NCBI GenBank assembly: GCA_937923365.1
Contig: CALAIJ010000102.1
Coordinates: 1-5,904, forward strand
DNA from: an uncultured Sulfitobacter sp.
GTDB lineage: Bacteria > Pseudomonadota > Alphaproteobacteria > Rhodobacterales > Rhodobacteraceae
Direction: 5' to 3'
DNA: 5,904 bases
The notes under the pieces were generated by a model, which was given only the letters and a program-made list of their open reading frames with translations, made no database searches and was not told where the DNA came from. Below, piece by piece: positions 1 through 5,668 of the stretch (positions are counted from its first letter, which is position 1; every line of letters begins with the position of its first letter). The translations under genes and the position numbers were made by a program.

Positions 1-423
1 TTCAAGCGTGGCAAGGGAATTTGTAAAATGCGTAGCGATGCCCGCCCGCAGATCATCGGTGGCAGAGGGGGTGATGAACTTTTCAGGATAAAAGAGCATG
101 CGCAGCGCCGGATGCAGCGTGTTTGCTGCAAAGAACAACCACTTCAGGAACGCGGCCCGCTCGGGCGCGTCAGGCGCGGGGCCAAGGCCGCCATGTGTGT
201 CGGCCAGCCACAACGCGATTGCACCGGTTTCAAACATCGGGCCATGCGGGGTTTCCAGCACGGGGATCAGCCCGTGCGGGTTCAGTGCCAGATAGGCAGG
301 GTCGCGTTGCCCTTGCGTGGCGCGGTCCACCAGTTGCGCGGTGTAGGCCAGCCCGCGATGCTCCAGCGCCAGCCGGATGATCAACGAGGCATTGTCAGGT
401 GCGAAATGCAAAGTGTAGCTCAT
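1..423 (-). CDS. Glutathione S-transferase family protein, N-terminal part (cut by the left edge)
   Basis: The minus strand is open from ATG at 423-421 to base 1, giving 141 residues that begin MSYTLHFAPDNASLIIRLAL. Residues 1-77 read as the thioredoxin-like domain that binds glutathione in this family. NPHGLIPVL (48-56) contains the expected cis-proline (Pro54), and FETGAIALWLAD (64-75) carries the acidic residue followed by Thr/Ser that contacts the glutathione gamma-glutamyl group. From about residue 86 the all-helical C-terminal domain begins (PERAAFLKWLFFAANTLHPA). Family members are usually about 200-230 residues, so roughly a third is missing. The family conjugates or reduces substrates with glutathione in the cytoplasm, but the substrate cannot be read from this part. 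No clear Shine-Dalgarno precedes the ATG. An upstream ATG on this strand is out of frame and stops at once, so 423 is the best start. The gene is divergent from rpiA. The family call is firm; the subclass is unassigned. Confidence 0.9.
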   Translation of the reverse strand, partial: MSYTLHFAPDNASLIIRLALEHRGLAYTAQLVDRATQGQRDPAYLALNPHGLIPVLETPHGPMFETGAIALWLADTHGGLGPAPDAPERAAFLKWLFFAANTLHPALRMLFYPEKFITPSATDDLRAGIATHFTNSLATLE

Positions 424-636
424 GAGGGGCAAGGTAGGGCCCCGCGCTGAGCCATGCCCGTGGAAAAGCGACCATGTGAGCGGAAAAAGAGGCGGGCCCT
501 TTGGCGGGGTGGGTCGTCACAGGTAAACGAAGACCCTAAAGGGCGGCTAAAAATCCTCCTTGTTGCCCCCTCGCGCCGCGCGGTCAAAGCGCCTATAAGC
601 AAACGCAAGAATCCCCCGCAAAACGGAGCTGCCCCC
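424..636. promoter_or_regulatory. Divergent intergenic region between the GST gene and rpiA
   Basis: This 213-base stretch must hold the promoters of both divergent genes. On the plus strand TATAAG at 594-599 could be a -10 box for rpiA, which would give a leader of about 30 bases, but no good -35 lies 16-18 bases upstream of it. No convincing promoter was found for the minus-strand gene. The plus frame stays open from 454 into rpiA, but the residues before 637 are basic and low in family character, so they are not treated as coding. The exact promoter positions are guesses. Confidence 0.3.
624..628 (+). promoter_or_regulatory. Ribosome binding site deciding the rpiA start
   Basis: CGGAG sits 8 bases before the ATG at 637. 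The same reading frame is open back to an ATG at 454, but that start lacks a comparable site and would add 61 residues with no resemblance to RpiA. The site therefore supports the start at 637. Confidence 0.65.
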
Positions 637-1425
637 ATGTCCGGAGAACTCTCGCCCATCGACAAGGCCAAATTCGTCGCCGCCAAGCGCGCGGCGGACT
701 TTGTGGAAAGCGGGATGCGCGTGGGCCTTGGCACCGGCTCTACTGCCGCATGGCTGGTCCGCTGCCTGGGAGAGATGGTCCGCGACGAAGGGCTCAAGAT
801 CAAAGGCGTGCCCACATCGACCCGCACTGCGGAACTGGCGCGCGATGTAGGGATCGAGGTGATCTCGTTGGACGAGGCCAAGTGGCTGGACCTGACCATC
901 GACGGGGCGGATGAATTCGACCGCGATCTGAACCTGATCAAAGGGGGCGGCGGGGCGCTCTTGCAGGAAAAGATTGTGGCGACAGCCTCTGACCAGATGA
1001 TCGTTATTGCGGACGCCGCCAAGGAAGTGGGCGCGCTGGGCGCATTCCCGCTGCCCGTCGAGGTCATCCCCTTTGGCTGGCAGACCACCCAAGCGCTGAT
1101 CGAAGAGACGCTGGTCAGCATGGATGTCATGGGCCGCAGCTCCAGCTTGCGGATGAATGGCGACGTGCCCTTCATCACTGATGAGGGCAATCACATTCTG
1201 GACCTGCACGTGGGCCGCATCGGCAATCCGCGCCAACTGGCGATGATCCTGAACCAGATGCCCGGTGTGGTAGAGAACGGATTGTTCATCGACATCTGCG
1301 ACGTGGTGATCATCGGCTACGGCGATGGCCGCGCCGAAGTGCGCGACATCAATGCCGGCACCGTGACGACCGATCAGCTGGATTTTGTGGAAAACGAAAA
1401 TCTGTTCGCGGACATGTCCGACTAG
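637..1425 (+). CDS. rpiA: Ribose-5-phosphate isomerase A
   Basis: This encodes a 262-residue cytoplasmic enzyme that interconverts ribose 5-phosphate and ribulose 5-phosphate in the non-oxidative pentose phosphate pathway. The RpiA signatures appear in order: GLGTGSTA (30-37, phosphate-binding loop), DGADE (89-93) and KGGGGALLQEK (102-112). Asp89, Asp92, Lys102 and Glu111 match the catalytic residues Asp81, Asp84, Lys94 and Glu103 of the E. coli enzyme with a constant shift of 8, so the active site is complete. E. coli RpiA has 219 residues; this protein is longer because of a few extra N-terminal residues and a C-terminal extension after the last conserved strand (from about NGLFIDICDVVIIGY), a length common in alphaproteobacterial forms. 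The start is set by CGGAG 8 bases upstream. It is divergent from the GST gene and followed by a 533-base gap, so it is probably transcribed alone. Confidence 0.97.
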   Translation: MSGELSPIDKAKFVAAKRAADFVESGMRVGLGTGSTAAWLVRCLGEMVRDEGLKIKGVPTSTRTAELARDVGIEVISLDEAKWLDLTIDGADEFDRDLNLIKGGGGALLQEKIVATASDQMIVIADAAKEVGALGAFPLPVEVIPFGWQTTQALIEETLVSMDVMGRSSSLRMNGDVPFITDEGNHILDLHVGRIGNPRQLAMILNQMPGVVENGLFIDICDVVIIGYGDGRAEVRDINAGTVTTDQLDFVENENLFADMSD

Positions 1426-1467
1426 GGCGCGTTTGACGCTCCCGCCCGCACGGCACCCTCCAACAGG

Positions 1468-1480
1468 CCATACGGTATGG
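1468..1480. repeat. Short inverted repeat (CCATAC-G-GTATGG)
   Basis: Two perfect 6-base arms are separated by a single base, about 45 bases after the rpiA stop codon. A one-base spacer is too tight for an RNA hairpin loop unless the inner pairs open, and no T-run follows, so it is not a normal terminator. A dimeric protein-binding site is possible, but nothing else supports that. Confidence 0.3.
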
Positions 1481-1710
1481 TATGCCAAGGTCACGCCGGG
1501 CCGTTCTAGCCATAGAATATGGCGCAGCCACATCAGTTCTTGTAGCGCACAGTCGCCAGCAAGGGCCGGGGCGAACACGTGCTCGGCATCAGGGCGTCCC
1601 AAGGGACAAGCGAGTGCAACAGCGCGGTGATAAGGATCAAGTCAGCTGCCGGCATCACAAAGACGCACATGGCCTGCATCCGATAATTTCAGGTTCTCAC
1701 ATCGCTGTCT

Positions 1711-1797
1711 TCAAGCTCCGGTAGGGCGGGCCCGCCAGGTCCAGTAGTGAGAGCCACAGTCATCATCAAAGGCGGCGATCAGGATCGGAATGTTCAT
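1711..1797 (-). CDS. Possible 28-residue small protein with strong ribosome binding site
   Basis: This minus-strand ORF begins MNIPILIAAFDDDCG and ends in a Trp/Arg-rich tail (YWTWRARPTGA) before TGA. A perfect GGAGG (complement of 1805-1809) lies 7 bases before the ATG, better than the sites of several proven genes in the window. The first nine residues are hydrophobic, followed by three Asp, so it is too short and too acidic for a typical signal peptide. The frame is open upstream to 1947, but the internal ATG has the ribosome binding site. I recognise no family. It could be a real small protein, a leader peptide, or the surviving 5' end of a gene lost from this gap. The last possibility fits the abrupt end beside a perfect palindrome that falls within its own final codons. 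Confidence 0.3.
   Translation of the reverse strand: MNIPILIAAFDDDCGSHYWTWRARPTGA
1725..1736. repeat. Perfect 12-base palindrome GGCGGGCCCGCC, possibly REP-like
   Basis: The sequence is its own reverse complement and is preceded by GGTAG. GC-rich palindromes with a GTAGGGCGGG-like edge remind me of scattered extragenic palindromes in proteobacteria, but only this copy is seen here, so repetition is unproven. No T-run follows on either strand, so it is not an intrinsic terminator. It overlaps the last codons of the small minus-strand ORF. Confidence 0.3.
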
Positions 1798-1902
1798 GGG
1801 TGTGCCTCCGGTTTCAGGTGTGGCAACCATGGGCGCTGCGGGCGGCGGCATCGATGTGACAAAACTGTGCAGCATTTCACGCAACCGTATATGGCCTTTG
1901 CC

Positions 1903-1928
1903 CCAGCGCGCACCTATACCAGTGCGCA
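1903..1928. promoter_or_regulatory. Direct repeat upstream of gor
   Basis: CCAGCGCGCA (1903-1912) recurs as CCAGTGCGCA (1919-1928), one mismatch in ten, 16 bases apart, ending 30 bases before the gor ATG. This position suits an operator or activator site, and a weak -10-like TATACC lies between the two copies. It may equally be chance in GC-rich DNA. Confidence 0.2.
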
Positions 1929-1945
1929 ATACGCGACCCCGGACC

Positions 1946-1950
1946 AAGGA
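1946..1950 (+). promoter_or_regulatory. Ribosome binding site of gor
   Basis: AAGGA lies 8 bases before the ATG at 1959. This supports the chosen start, which also places the FAD-binding GGGSGG loop at the usual distance from the N terminus. Confidence 0.65.
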
Positions 1951-1958
1951 ACACCAAA

Positions 1959-3413
1959 ATGAGCGATACCTCCTTCGACTATGATCTGTTTGTCATCGGT
2001 GGCGGCTCTGGCGGTGTGCGCGCGGCCCGTGTGGCGGCGGGCGAATACGGCGCAAAGGTCGCATTGGCCGAGGATGACCGCTATGGCGGCACCTGCGTGA
2101 TCCGCGGCTGTGTGCCCAAAAAGCTGATGGTTTTTGCAAGCGGCTACGCAGGCGTCGCGGAAGAGGCCCGCGCCTATGGCTGGGATCTCAAGGAAGGCCC
2201 CTTTGACTGGGCCGCCTTCCAGGGCAAACTGAACGCGGAACTGGACCGCCTTGAGGGGGTCTACCGCACGCTTTTGGCAGGCTCGGGCGTCGAGACATTC
2301 GACCAGCGTGCGACTTTGCAAGACGCGCACACCGTGAAGCTGGCCGATGGCACGACCAAGTCGGCAAAGCACATTCTGGTAGCAACGGGCGGACGCCCTG
2401 TGCGCCCCGACATGCCGAATGCTGATCTTGGTATTGTGTCGGATGACATCTTTCATCTGAAGACCTTGCCAAAGTCGATCCTGATTGTTGGCGGTGGTTA
2501 TATCGCGTGTGAATTCGCGTGTATTCTGAACGGCTTGGGCGTTGAAGTGTCTCAGTATTATCGCGGCGCGCAAGTGCTGCGCGGCTTTGATGACGAAGCG
2601 CGCGGGCTTGTCTCCAACAGCATGATCGAGAATGGCATCGACCTGCATCTGGGCACGAACATTGCTGAAATGGCACTGGCGTCAGAGCGGCCGGACGGGC
2701 CAACGCCGACGACGTCAGATGCGGCAGGCGGCGCGCCCGCTCCGGAAGCGGAGGCGAACCGTGCGGGCAGTGGGCCTGTCTGGGTCAAATCCACCAATGG
2801 CACCGAGACGGTCTTTGATCTGGTGTTCTATGCCACGGGGCGCGATCCGGCCAGCACCGATATGGGGCTGGAGGAGATCGGCGTTGAACTCGGCCGCCGT
2901 GGTGAAATCGTGGTTGACGACTACAGCCAGACCGCTGTGCCTTCCGTCTATGCCATCGGGGATGTGACCAACCGCGTCAACCTGACGCCCGTGGCCATCC
3001 GCGAAGGCATGGCCTTTACCAAGACCGTCTTTGGCGGGGAACCCGAACCGGTGGACCACGACCTGATCGCCAGCGCAGTCTTCACCCAGCCCGAAATGGG
3101 CACCGTCGGCCTCAGCGAGGAAGACGCGGCCAAGCAGGAAGAGATCGAAGTCTATGCGACCTCCTTCAAGCCGATGCAGACCGCCTTTGCAGAGCAATCG
3201 GCGCGGGTGCTGATGAAGCTCATCGTCTCAAAGGCGACTCGTGTGGTGCTTGGCTGTCATATCGTCGCACCAGCGGCGGGCGAGCTTATTCAACTGGCAG
3301 GGATCGCCGTCAAAGCAAAGCTGACCAAAGAGCAGTTCGACGCAACCTGCGCTGTGCATCCCACCATGTCCGAAGAACTGGTGACAATGCGCACGCCGAC
3401 AAGGACCGCGTAA
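1959..3413 (+). CDS. gor: Glutathione-disulfide reductase (NADPH)
   Basis: This is a 484-residue cytoplasmic flavoenzyme that reduces oxidised glutathione with NADPH. The order is canonical: FAD dinucleotide loop GGGSGG (14-19); redox disulfide Cys46/Cys51 in GGTCVIRGCVPKK; ATG motif (142-144); NADPH loop GGGYIACEFA (178-187); Arg202 and Arg208, placed to bind the 2'-phosphate of NADPH; second FAD motif YAIGDVT (331-337); and dimerisation domain with the catalytic pair His467/Glu472 in HPTMSEE. The YRG...LRGFDDE pattern separates it from lipoamide and mercuric reductases and resembles the plant/cyanobacterial-type reductase group. Relatives are usually about 450 residues; the excess is explained by a Pro/Ala/Gly-rich insertion at about residues 243-275. 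AAGGA precedes the ATG by 8 bases. hflK starts 109 bases downstream on the same strand, so readthrough is possible though the functions differ. Confidence 0.96.
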   Translation: MSDTSFDYDLFVIGGGSGGVRAARVAAGEYGAKVALAEDDRYGGTCVIRGCVPKKLMVFASGYAGVAEEARAYGWDLKEGPFDWAAFQGKLNAELDRLEGVYRTLLAGSGVETFDQRATLQDAHTVKLADGTTKSAKHILVATGGRPVRPDMPNADLGIVSDDIFHLKTLPKSILIVGGGYIACEFACILNGLGVEVSQYYRGAQVLRGFDDEARGLVSNSMIENGIDLHLGTNIAEMALASERPDGPTPTTSDAAGGAPAPEAEANRAGSGPVWVKSTNGTETVFDLVFYATGRDPASTDMGLEEIGVELGRRGEIVVDDYSQTAVPSVYAIGDVTNRVNLTPVAIREGMAFTKTVFGGEPEPVDHDLIASAVFTQPEMGTVGLSEEDAAKQEEIEVYATSFKPMQTAFAEQSARVLMKLIVSKATRVVLGCHIVAPAAGELIQLAGIAVKAKLTKEQFDATCAVHPTMSEELVTMRTPTRTA

Positions 3414-3444
3414 CCGATACGATCCGTTTCATTGGTGCTGACCG

Positions 3445-3476
3445 CTTGATTTTTCATGGCGATGCGCTCATTTGAA
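3445..3476 (+). promoter_or_regulatory. Candidate heat-shock (sigma-32-like) promoter for hflKC
   Basis: CTTG at 3445-3448 is followed after 18 bases by CTCATTTGAA at 3467-3476. From memory, the alphaproteobacterial heat-shock consensus is CTTG, 17-18 bases, CyTATnTnnG; the -10 part here differs at two specified positions. Heat-shock control would make sense for partners of FtsH, and E. coli hflKC is reported to be heat-regulated. The match is by eye only, and no ordinary sigma-70 promoter is obvious in this interval. Confidence 0.25.
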
Positions 3477-3485
3477 GAACAACAG

Positions 3486-3501
3486 ACCGCGCATCCGCGG
3501 T
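3486..3501 (+). other. Small hairpin just before the hflK ribosome binding site
   Basis: ACCGCG (3486-3491) and CGCGGT (3496-3501) form a perfect 6-bp stem with a CATC loop. The stem ends 4 bases before the GAGGGG ribosome binding site (3506-3511). With no T-run after it, it is not a terminator. If real it would protect the 5' leader or tune ribosome access. Confidence 0.35.
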
Positions 3502-3522
3502 GTATGAGGGGAAATAGAATAA

Positions 3523-4758
3523 ATGGCTGGCAACACAGGTGGCCCCTGGGGCGGTGGAGGAAACAAAGGTGGCGGTGACGACGGTGGCAATCGCCCCGAC
3601 GGCAATCGCGGCCAGAATGGCGGGCGTCCTCCGCAAGGTGGCGGTGACAAACCCCAGATCCCCGAGATCGATGAACTGGTCAAAAAGGGCCAGGAGCAAC
3701 TGCGCGTCCTGATGGGCGGCGGTGGCGGCGATCGGCGCACAGGCGGCGGCGGTGGCACTGGTGGCCCCAGCGGCCCTGCCATCACAGGCGGCACCATCGG
3801 TCTGGGCATACTGGCCGCAGTGGTCTTGTGGGGCTTTGCAAGTTTTTACACGGTTCGCACAGAACAACAGTCCATCGAACTGTTTCTGGGCGAATTTTCC
3901 GAGATCGGTACAGAAGGTCTGAACTTTGCGCCTTGGCCTCTGGTCACGGCTGAGGTCTTCGACGTCACCACCAACCGCACCGAAGAGTTGGGTGTGCGCC
4001 GTGCCGGTGGCGGCAACGAAGGGCTGATGCTGACCACGGACGAAAACATCGTGGACATCGACTTTCAGGTGGTCTGGAACATCAAGGACGCAAAGGACTT
4101 CAAGTTTTCTCTGCGTGATCCCGATGCCTCTGTCCGCGCCATTGCCGAGGCCGCCATGCGTGAAGTCATCGCGCAGTCCGAACTGGCACCTATCCTGAAC
4201 CGCGATCGTGGCTTGGTCGAGGAGCAAGTCAAAGAACTGATCCAGACCACGCTTGATAACCGCGAGACAGGCATCAATGTTCTGCGTGTGAACGTCAACA
4301 AAGTGGACCCGCCCAGCCAGACGGTTGTGGTAACGGACCCTGCAGGCAACACCCAGACCGTCTCGGTTGTGGACGCCTTCCGCGATGTGCAAGCCGCCGA
4401 ACAGGAACGCGACCGCGTGGAGCGCCAGGCGGATGCCTATGCAAACCAACGGACCGCCGAAGCACGCGGTGAAAGCGCGCGTTTGCTGGAAGCTGCCGAA
4501 GGGTATCGTGCGCGCGTCGTCAACGACGCCGTGGGTGAGGCCAGCCGCTTTGAAGCGGTGCTGACCGAATATCAAGCCGCCCCAGAGGTGACGCGCAAGC
4601 GCCTTTACATCGAGACGATGCAGAAGGTGCTGGGCGACGTCGACAAGATCATTCTTGAAAGCGGCATGGGTGGTGCCGGCGGGCAGGGCGTCGTGCCTTA
4701 TCTGCCGCTGAATGAATTACGCCGTAACTCCGGCCAAAACTCAAGAGGGTCGAACTAA
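3523..4758 (+). CDS. hflK: HflK, membrane SPFH-domain modulator of the FtsH protease
   Basis: This 411-residue protein pairs with HflC to form the large inner-membrane cage that encloses FtsH and restrains its access to membrane substrates. Residues 1-44 are Gly/Asn/Pro-rich (19 Gly in the first 41), an amphipathic stretch follows (IPEIDELVKKGQEQLRVLM, 46-64), then a second Gly-rich run (65-90). A single membrane helix spans about 89-109 and the SPFH/band-7 domain about 110-290, including DENIVDIDFQVVWNI (173-187). The long charged helix runs about 290-345, and the C-terminal YQAAPEVTRKRLYIETMQKVL (350-370) is a clear HflK signature. An extra segment at about 265-282 (TVVVTDPAGNTQTVSV) interrupts the normally short DPP...DAF junction. 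GAGGGG at 3506-3511 lies 11 bases before the ATG. The stop codon overlaps the hflC ATG (TAATG), indicating translational coupling. The C terminus is Asn/Ser/Gly-rich. Confidence 0.96.
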   Translation: MAGNTGGPWGGGGNKGGGDDGGNRPDGNRGQNGGRPPQGGGDKPQIPEIDELVKKGQEQLRVLMGGGGGDRRTGGGGGTGGPSGPAITGGTIGLGILAAVVLWGFASFYTVRTEQQSIELFLGEFSEIGTEGLNFAPWPLVTAEVFDVTTNRTEELGVRRAGGGNEGLMLTTDENIVDIDFQVVWNIKDAKDFKFSLRDPDASVRAIAEAAMREVIAQSELAPILNRDRGLVEEQVKELIQTTLDNRETGINVLRVNVNKVDPPSQTVVVTDPAGNTQTVSVVDAFRDVQAAEQERDRVERQADAYANQRTAEARGESARLLEAAEGYRARVVNDAVGEASRFEAVLTEYQAAPEVTRKRLYIETMQKVLGDVDKIILESGMGGAGGQGVVPYLPLNELRRNSGQNSRGSN

Positions 4759-5657
4759 TGCGTAAGACAAGCTACCTGATCCCCGTTGTTGTCATTGCCC
4801 TTGTGGCAATCCTTTCCTCCATCTTCGTTGTGGACGAGCGCGAGAAAGCCTTGGTCGTTCGATTTGGCCAGATCGAGCAGATCCGCACAGATCCCGGCAT
4901 CGGTTTCAAAATACCGCTGCTGGACGAAGTGATCCGTTTCGAGGACCGTATTCTGTCGCTGGAAACGCCGCTGATCGAAGTCACGCCAGCGGATGACCGT
5001 CGTTTGGAAATCGACGCCTTCGTTCTGTACCGGATCGATGACATTTTGCAGTACCGCCAAGCGATCGGTACGGGCGGCGAAGGGCGCGCGACGGCCGAAC
5101 TGAGCGGTATTCTGGAATCCCAGATTCGTGCGGTTCTGGGTTCGCAAGGTGTCACCTCCAACACGATCCTGTCGCCAGAGCGTTCCGCGCTGATGGACCA
5201 GATCCGTGTGCGTTCCGACAGCCGTGCCAATGCGTTGGGCCTCGAAGTGGTCGACGTGCGTTTGCGCCAGACCAACCTGCCAGAGCAGAACTTTGACGCC
5301 ACCCTGCAGCGGATGATCGCCGAGCGTGAGCGGGAAGCCACGGACGAACGTGCCCGTGGTCGTGAGGCCGCGCAGCGTGTCACGGCCCTTGCGGATCGTA
5401 CCTATGAGGAGATCCTGTCGGAAGCCACACGTGATGCGCGTATCATCGAAGGTGAAGCGGACGCCGAGCGGAACAAGATCTTTGCCGAGGCGTATGGCAA
5501 GGATCAGGAATTCTTTGAATTCTACCGCTCACTGGCCGCTTATGAGGAGGCGCTCAAGGGCAACAACTCCACCATGGTGATGTCGCCCGACAGCGAGTTC
5601 TTCAACTACCTGCGCTCCGATCAAGGAAGTCGCTCTGAAGAGGGCGAACGCAACTGA
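4758..5657 (+). CDS. hflC: HflC, membrane SPFH-domain partner of HflK
   Basis: This 299-residue protein is the second subunit of the HflKC cage around FtsH. A basic start (MRKTS) leads into one membrane helix (about 6-24). The SPFH core follows with DEREKALVVRFGQI (26-39), PGIGFKIPLLDEVIRFEDRIL (46-66) and DAFVLYRIDDILQYRQAIG (86-104). LPEQNFDATLQRMIAEREREA (174-194) enters the long helical part, EGEADAERNKIFAEAYGKD (231-249) matches the family, and FFEFYRSLAAYEEAL (252-266) followed by SPDSEFFNYL (276-285) is the typical HflC end. The length is close to that of E. coli HflC (334) but shorter, with a charged tail (RSEEGERN). AGAGGG at 4744-4749, inside the end of hflK, lies 8 bases before the ATG, and the start overlaps the hflK stop by one base. 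No degP/degQ-type gene follows directly, although such a protease is often found downstream in related bacteria. Confidence 0.96.
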   Translation: MRKTSYLIPVVVIALVAILSSIFVVDEREKALVVRFGQIEQIRTDPGIGFKIPLLDEVIRFEDRILSLETPLIEVTPADDRRLEIDAFVLYRIDDILQYRQAIGTGGEGRATAELSGILESQIRAVLGSQGVTSNTILSPERSALMDQIRVRSDSRANALGLEVVDVRLRQTNLPEQNFDATLQRMIAEREREATDERARGREAAQRVTALADRTYEEILSEATRDARIIEGEADAERNKIFAEAYGKDQEFFEFYRSLAAYEEALKGNNSTMVMSPDSEFFNYLRSDQGSRSEEGERN

Positions 5658-5668
5658 GGCCGCCTTTC

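Larger units (their letters stand above)
1426..1958. other. 533-base gap between rpiA and gor, no confident gene
   Basis: No reading frame here gives a protein family I recognise. Plus-strand ORFs (for example 1482-1724 and 1790-1984) are rich in Arg, His and Gln and lack a good ribosome binding site, as expected of chance frames. The minus strand holds a 28-codon ORF with a strong Shine-Dalgarno sequence (1711-1797) and a 48-codon hydrophobic ORF (1533-1679) without one. A second minus frame reads plausibly over 1440-1602 but runs on into the antisense of rpiA. Two short palindromes lie at 1468-1480 and 1725-1736. The mixture could be a decayed minus-strand gene, which is a guess. The last 100 bases presumably contain the gor promoter. 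No strong intrinsic terminator for rpiA is visible. Confidence 0.5.

Noticed and set aside
28..450. Plus-strand ORF of 140 codons at the left edge
   Set aside because: The minus strand here encodes a clear glutathione S-transferase N terminus open to the window edge; the plus frame is Arg/Gln-rich and has no family features.
496..544. Possible hairpin GCCCTTT / AAAGGGC in the GST-rpiA intergenic region
   Set aside because: The arms are only 7 bases with a 35-base loop and no T-run; this is expected by chance in such sequence.
555..561. Perfect Shine-Dalgarno complement (AAGGAGG on the minus strand) before rpiA
   Set aside because: No ATG, GTG or TTG follows at a usable distance on the minus strand, so it cannot start a gene.
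454..636. N-terminal extension of rpiA from the ATG at 454
   Set aside because: The extra residues are highly basic and not RpiA-like, while ATG 637 has CGGAG 8 bases upstream and gives the normal N terminus.
420..1190. Long minus-strand ORF (256 codons) opposite rpiA
   Set aside because: It is a shadow of rpiA, whose protein shows complete family motifs; the antisense product is Ser/Arg/Pro-rich and unlike any family.
547..1602. Minus-strand ORF of 351 codons covering rpiA
   Set aside because: Most of it is antisense to rpiA and rich in His, Gln and Arg, typical of shadow frames in GC-rich DNA. Only its start, outside rpiA, is mentioned as possible gene remnant.
3523..3790. Gly-rich repeats at the start of hflK as a frameshift or sequencing artefact
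   Set aside because: A Gly-rich cytoplasmic head is normal for HflK, the frame is continuous and the membrane helix follows in place.
3454..4575. Minus-strand ORF of 373 codons opposite hflK
   Set aside because: The plus strand encodes a full HflK with membrane helix, SPFH domain and the operon overlap; the antisense frame is compositional shadow.
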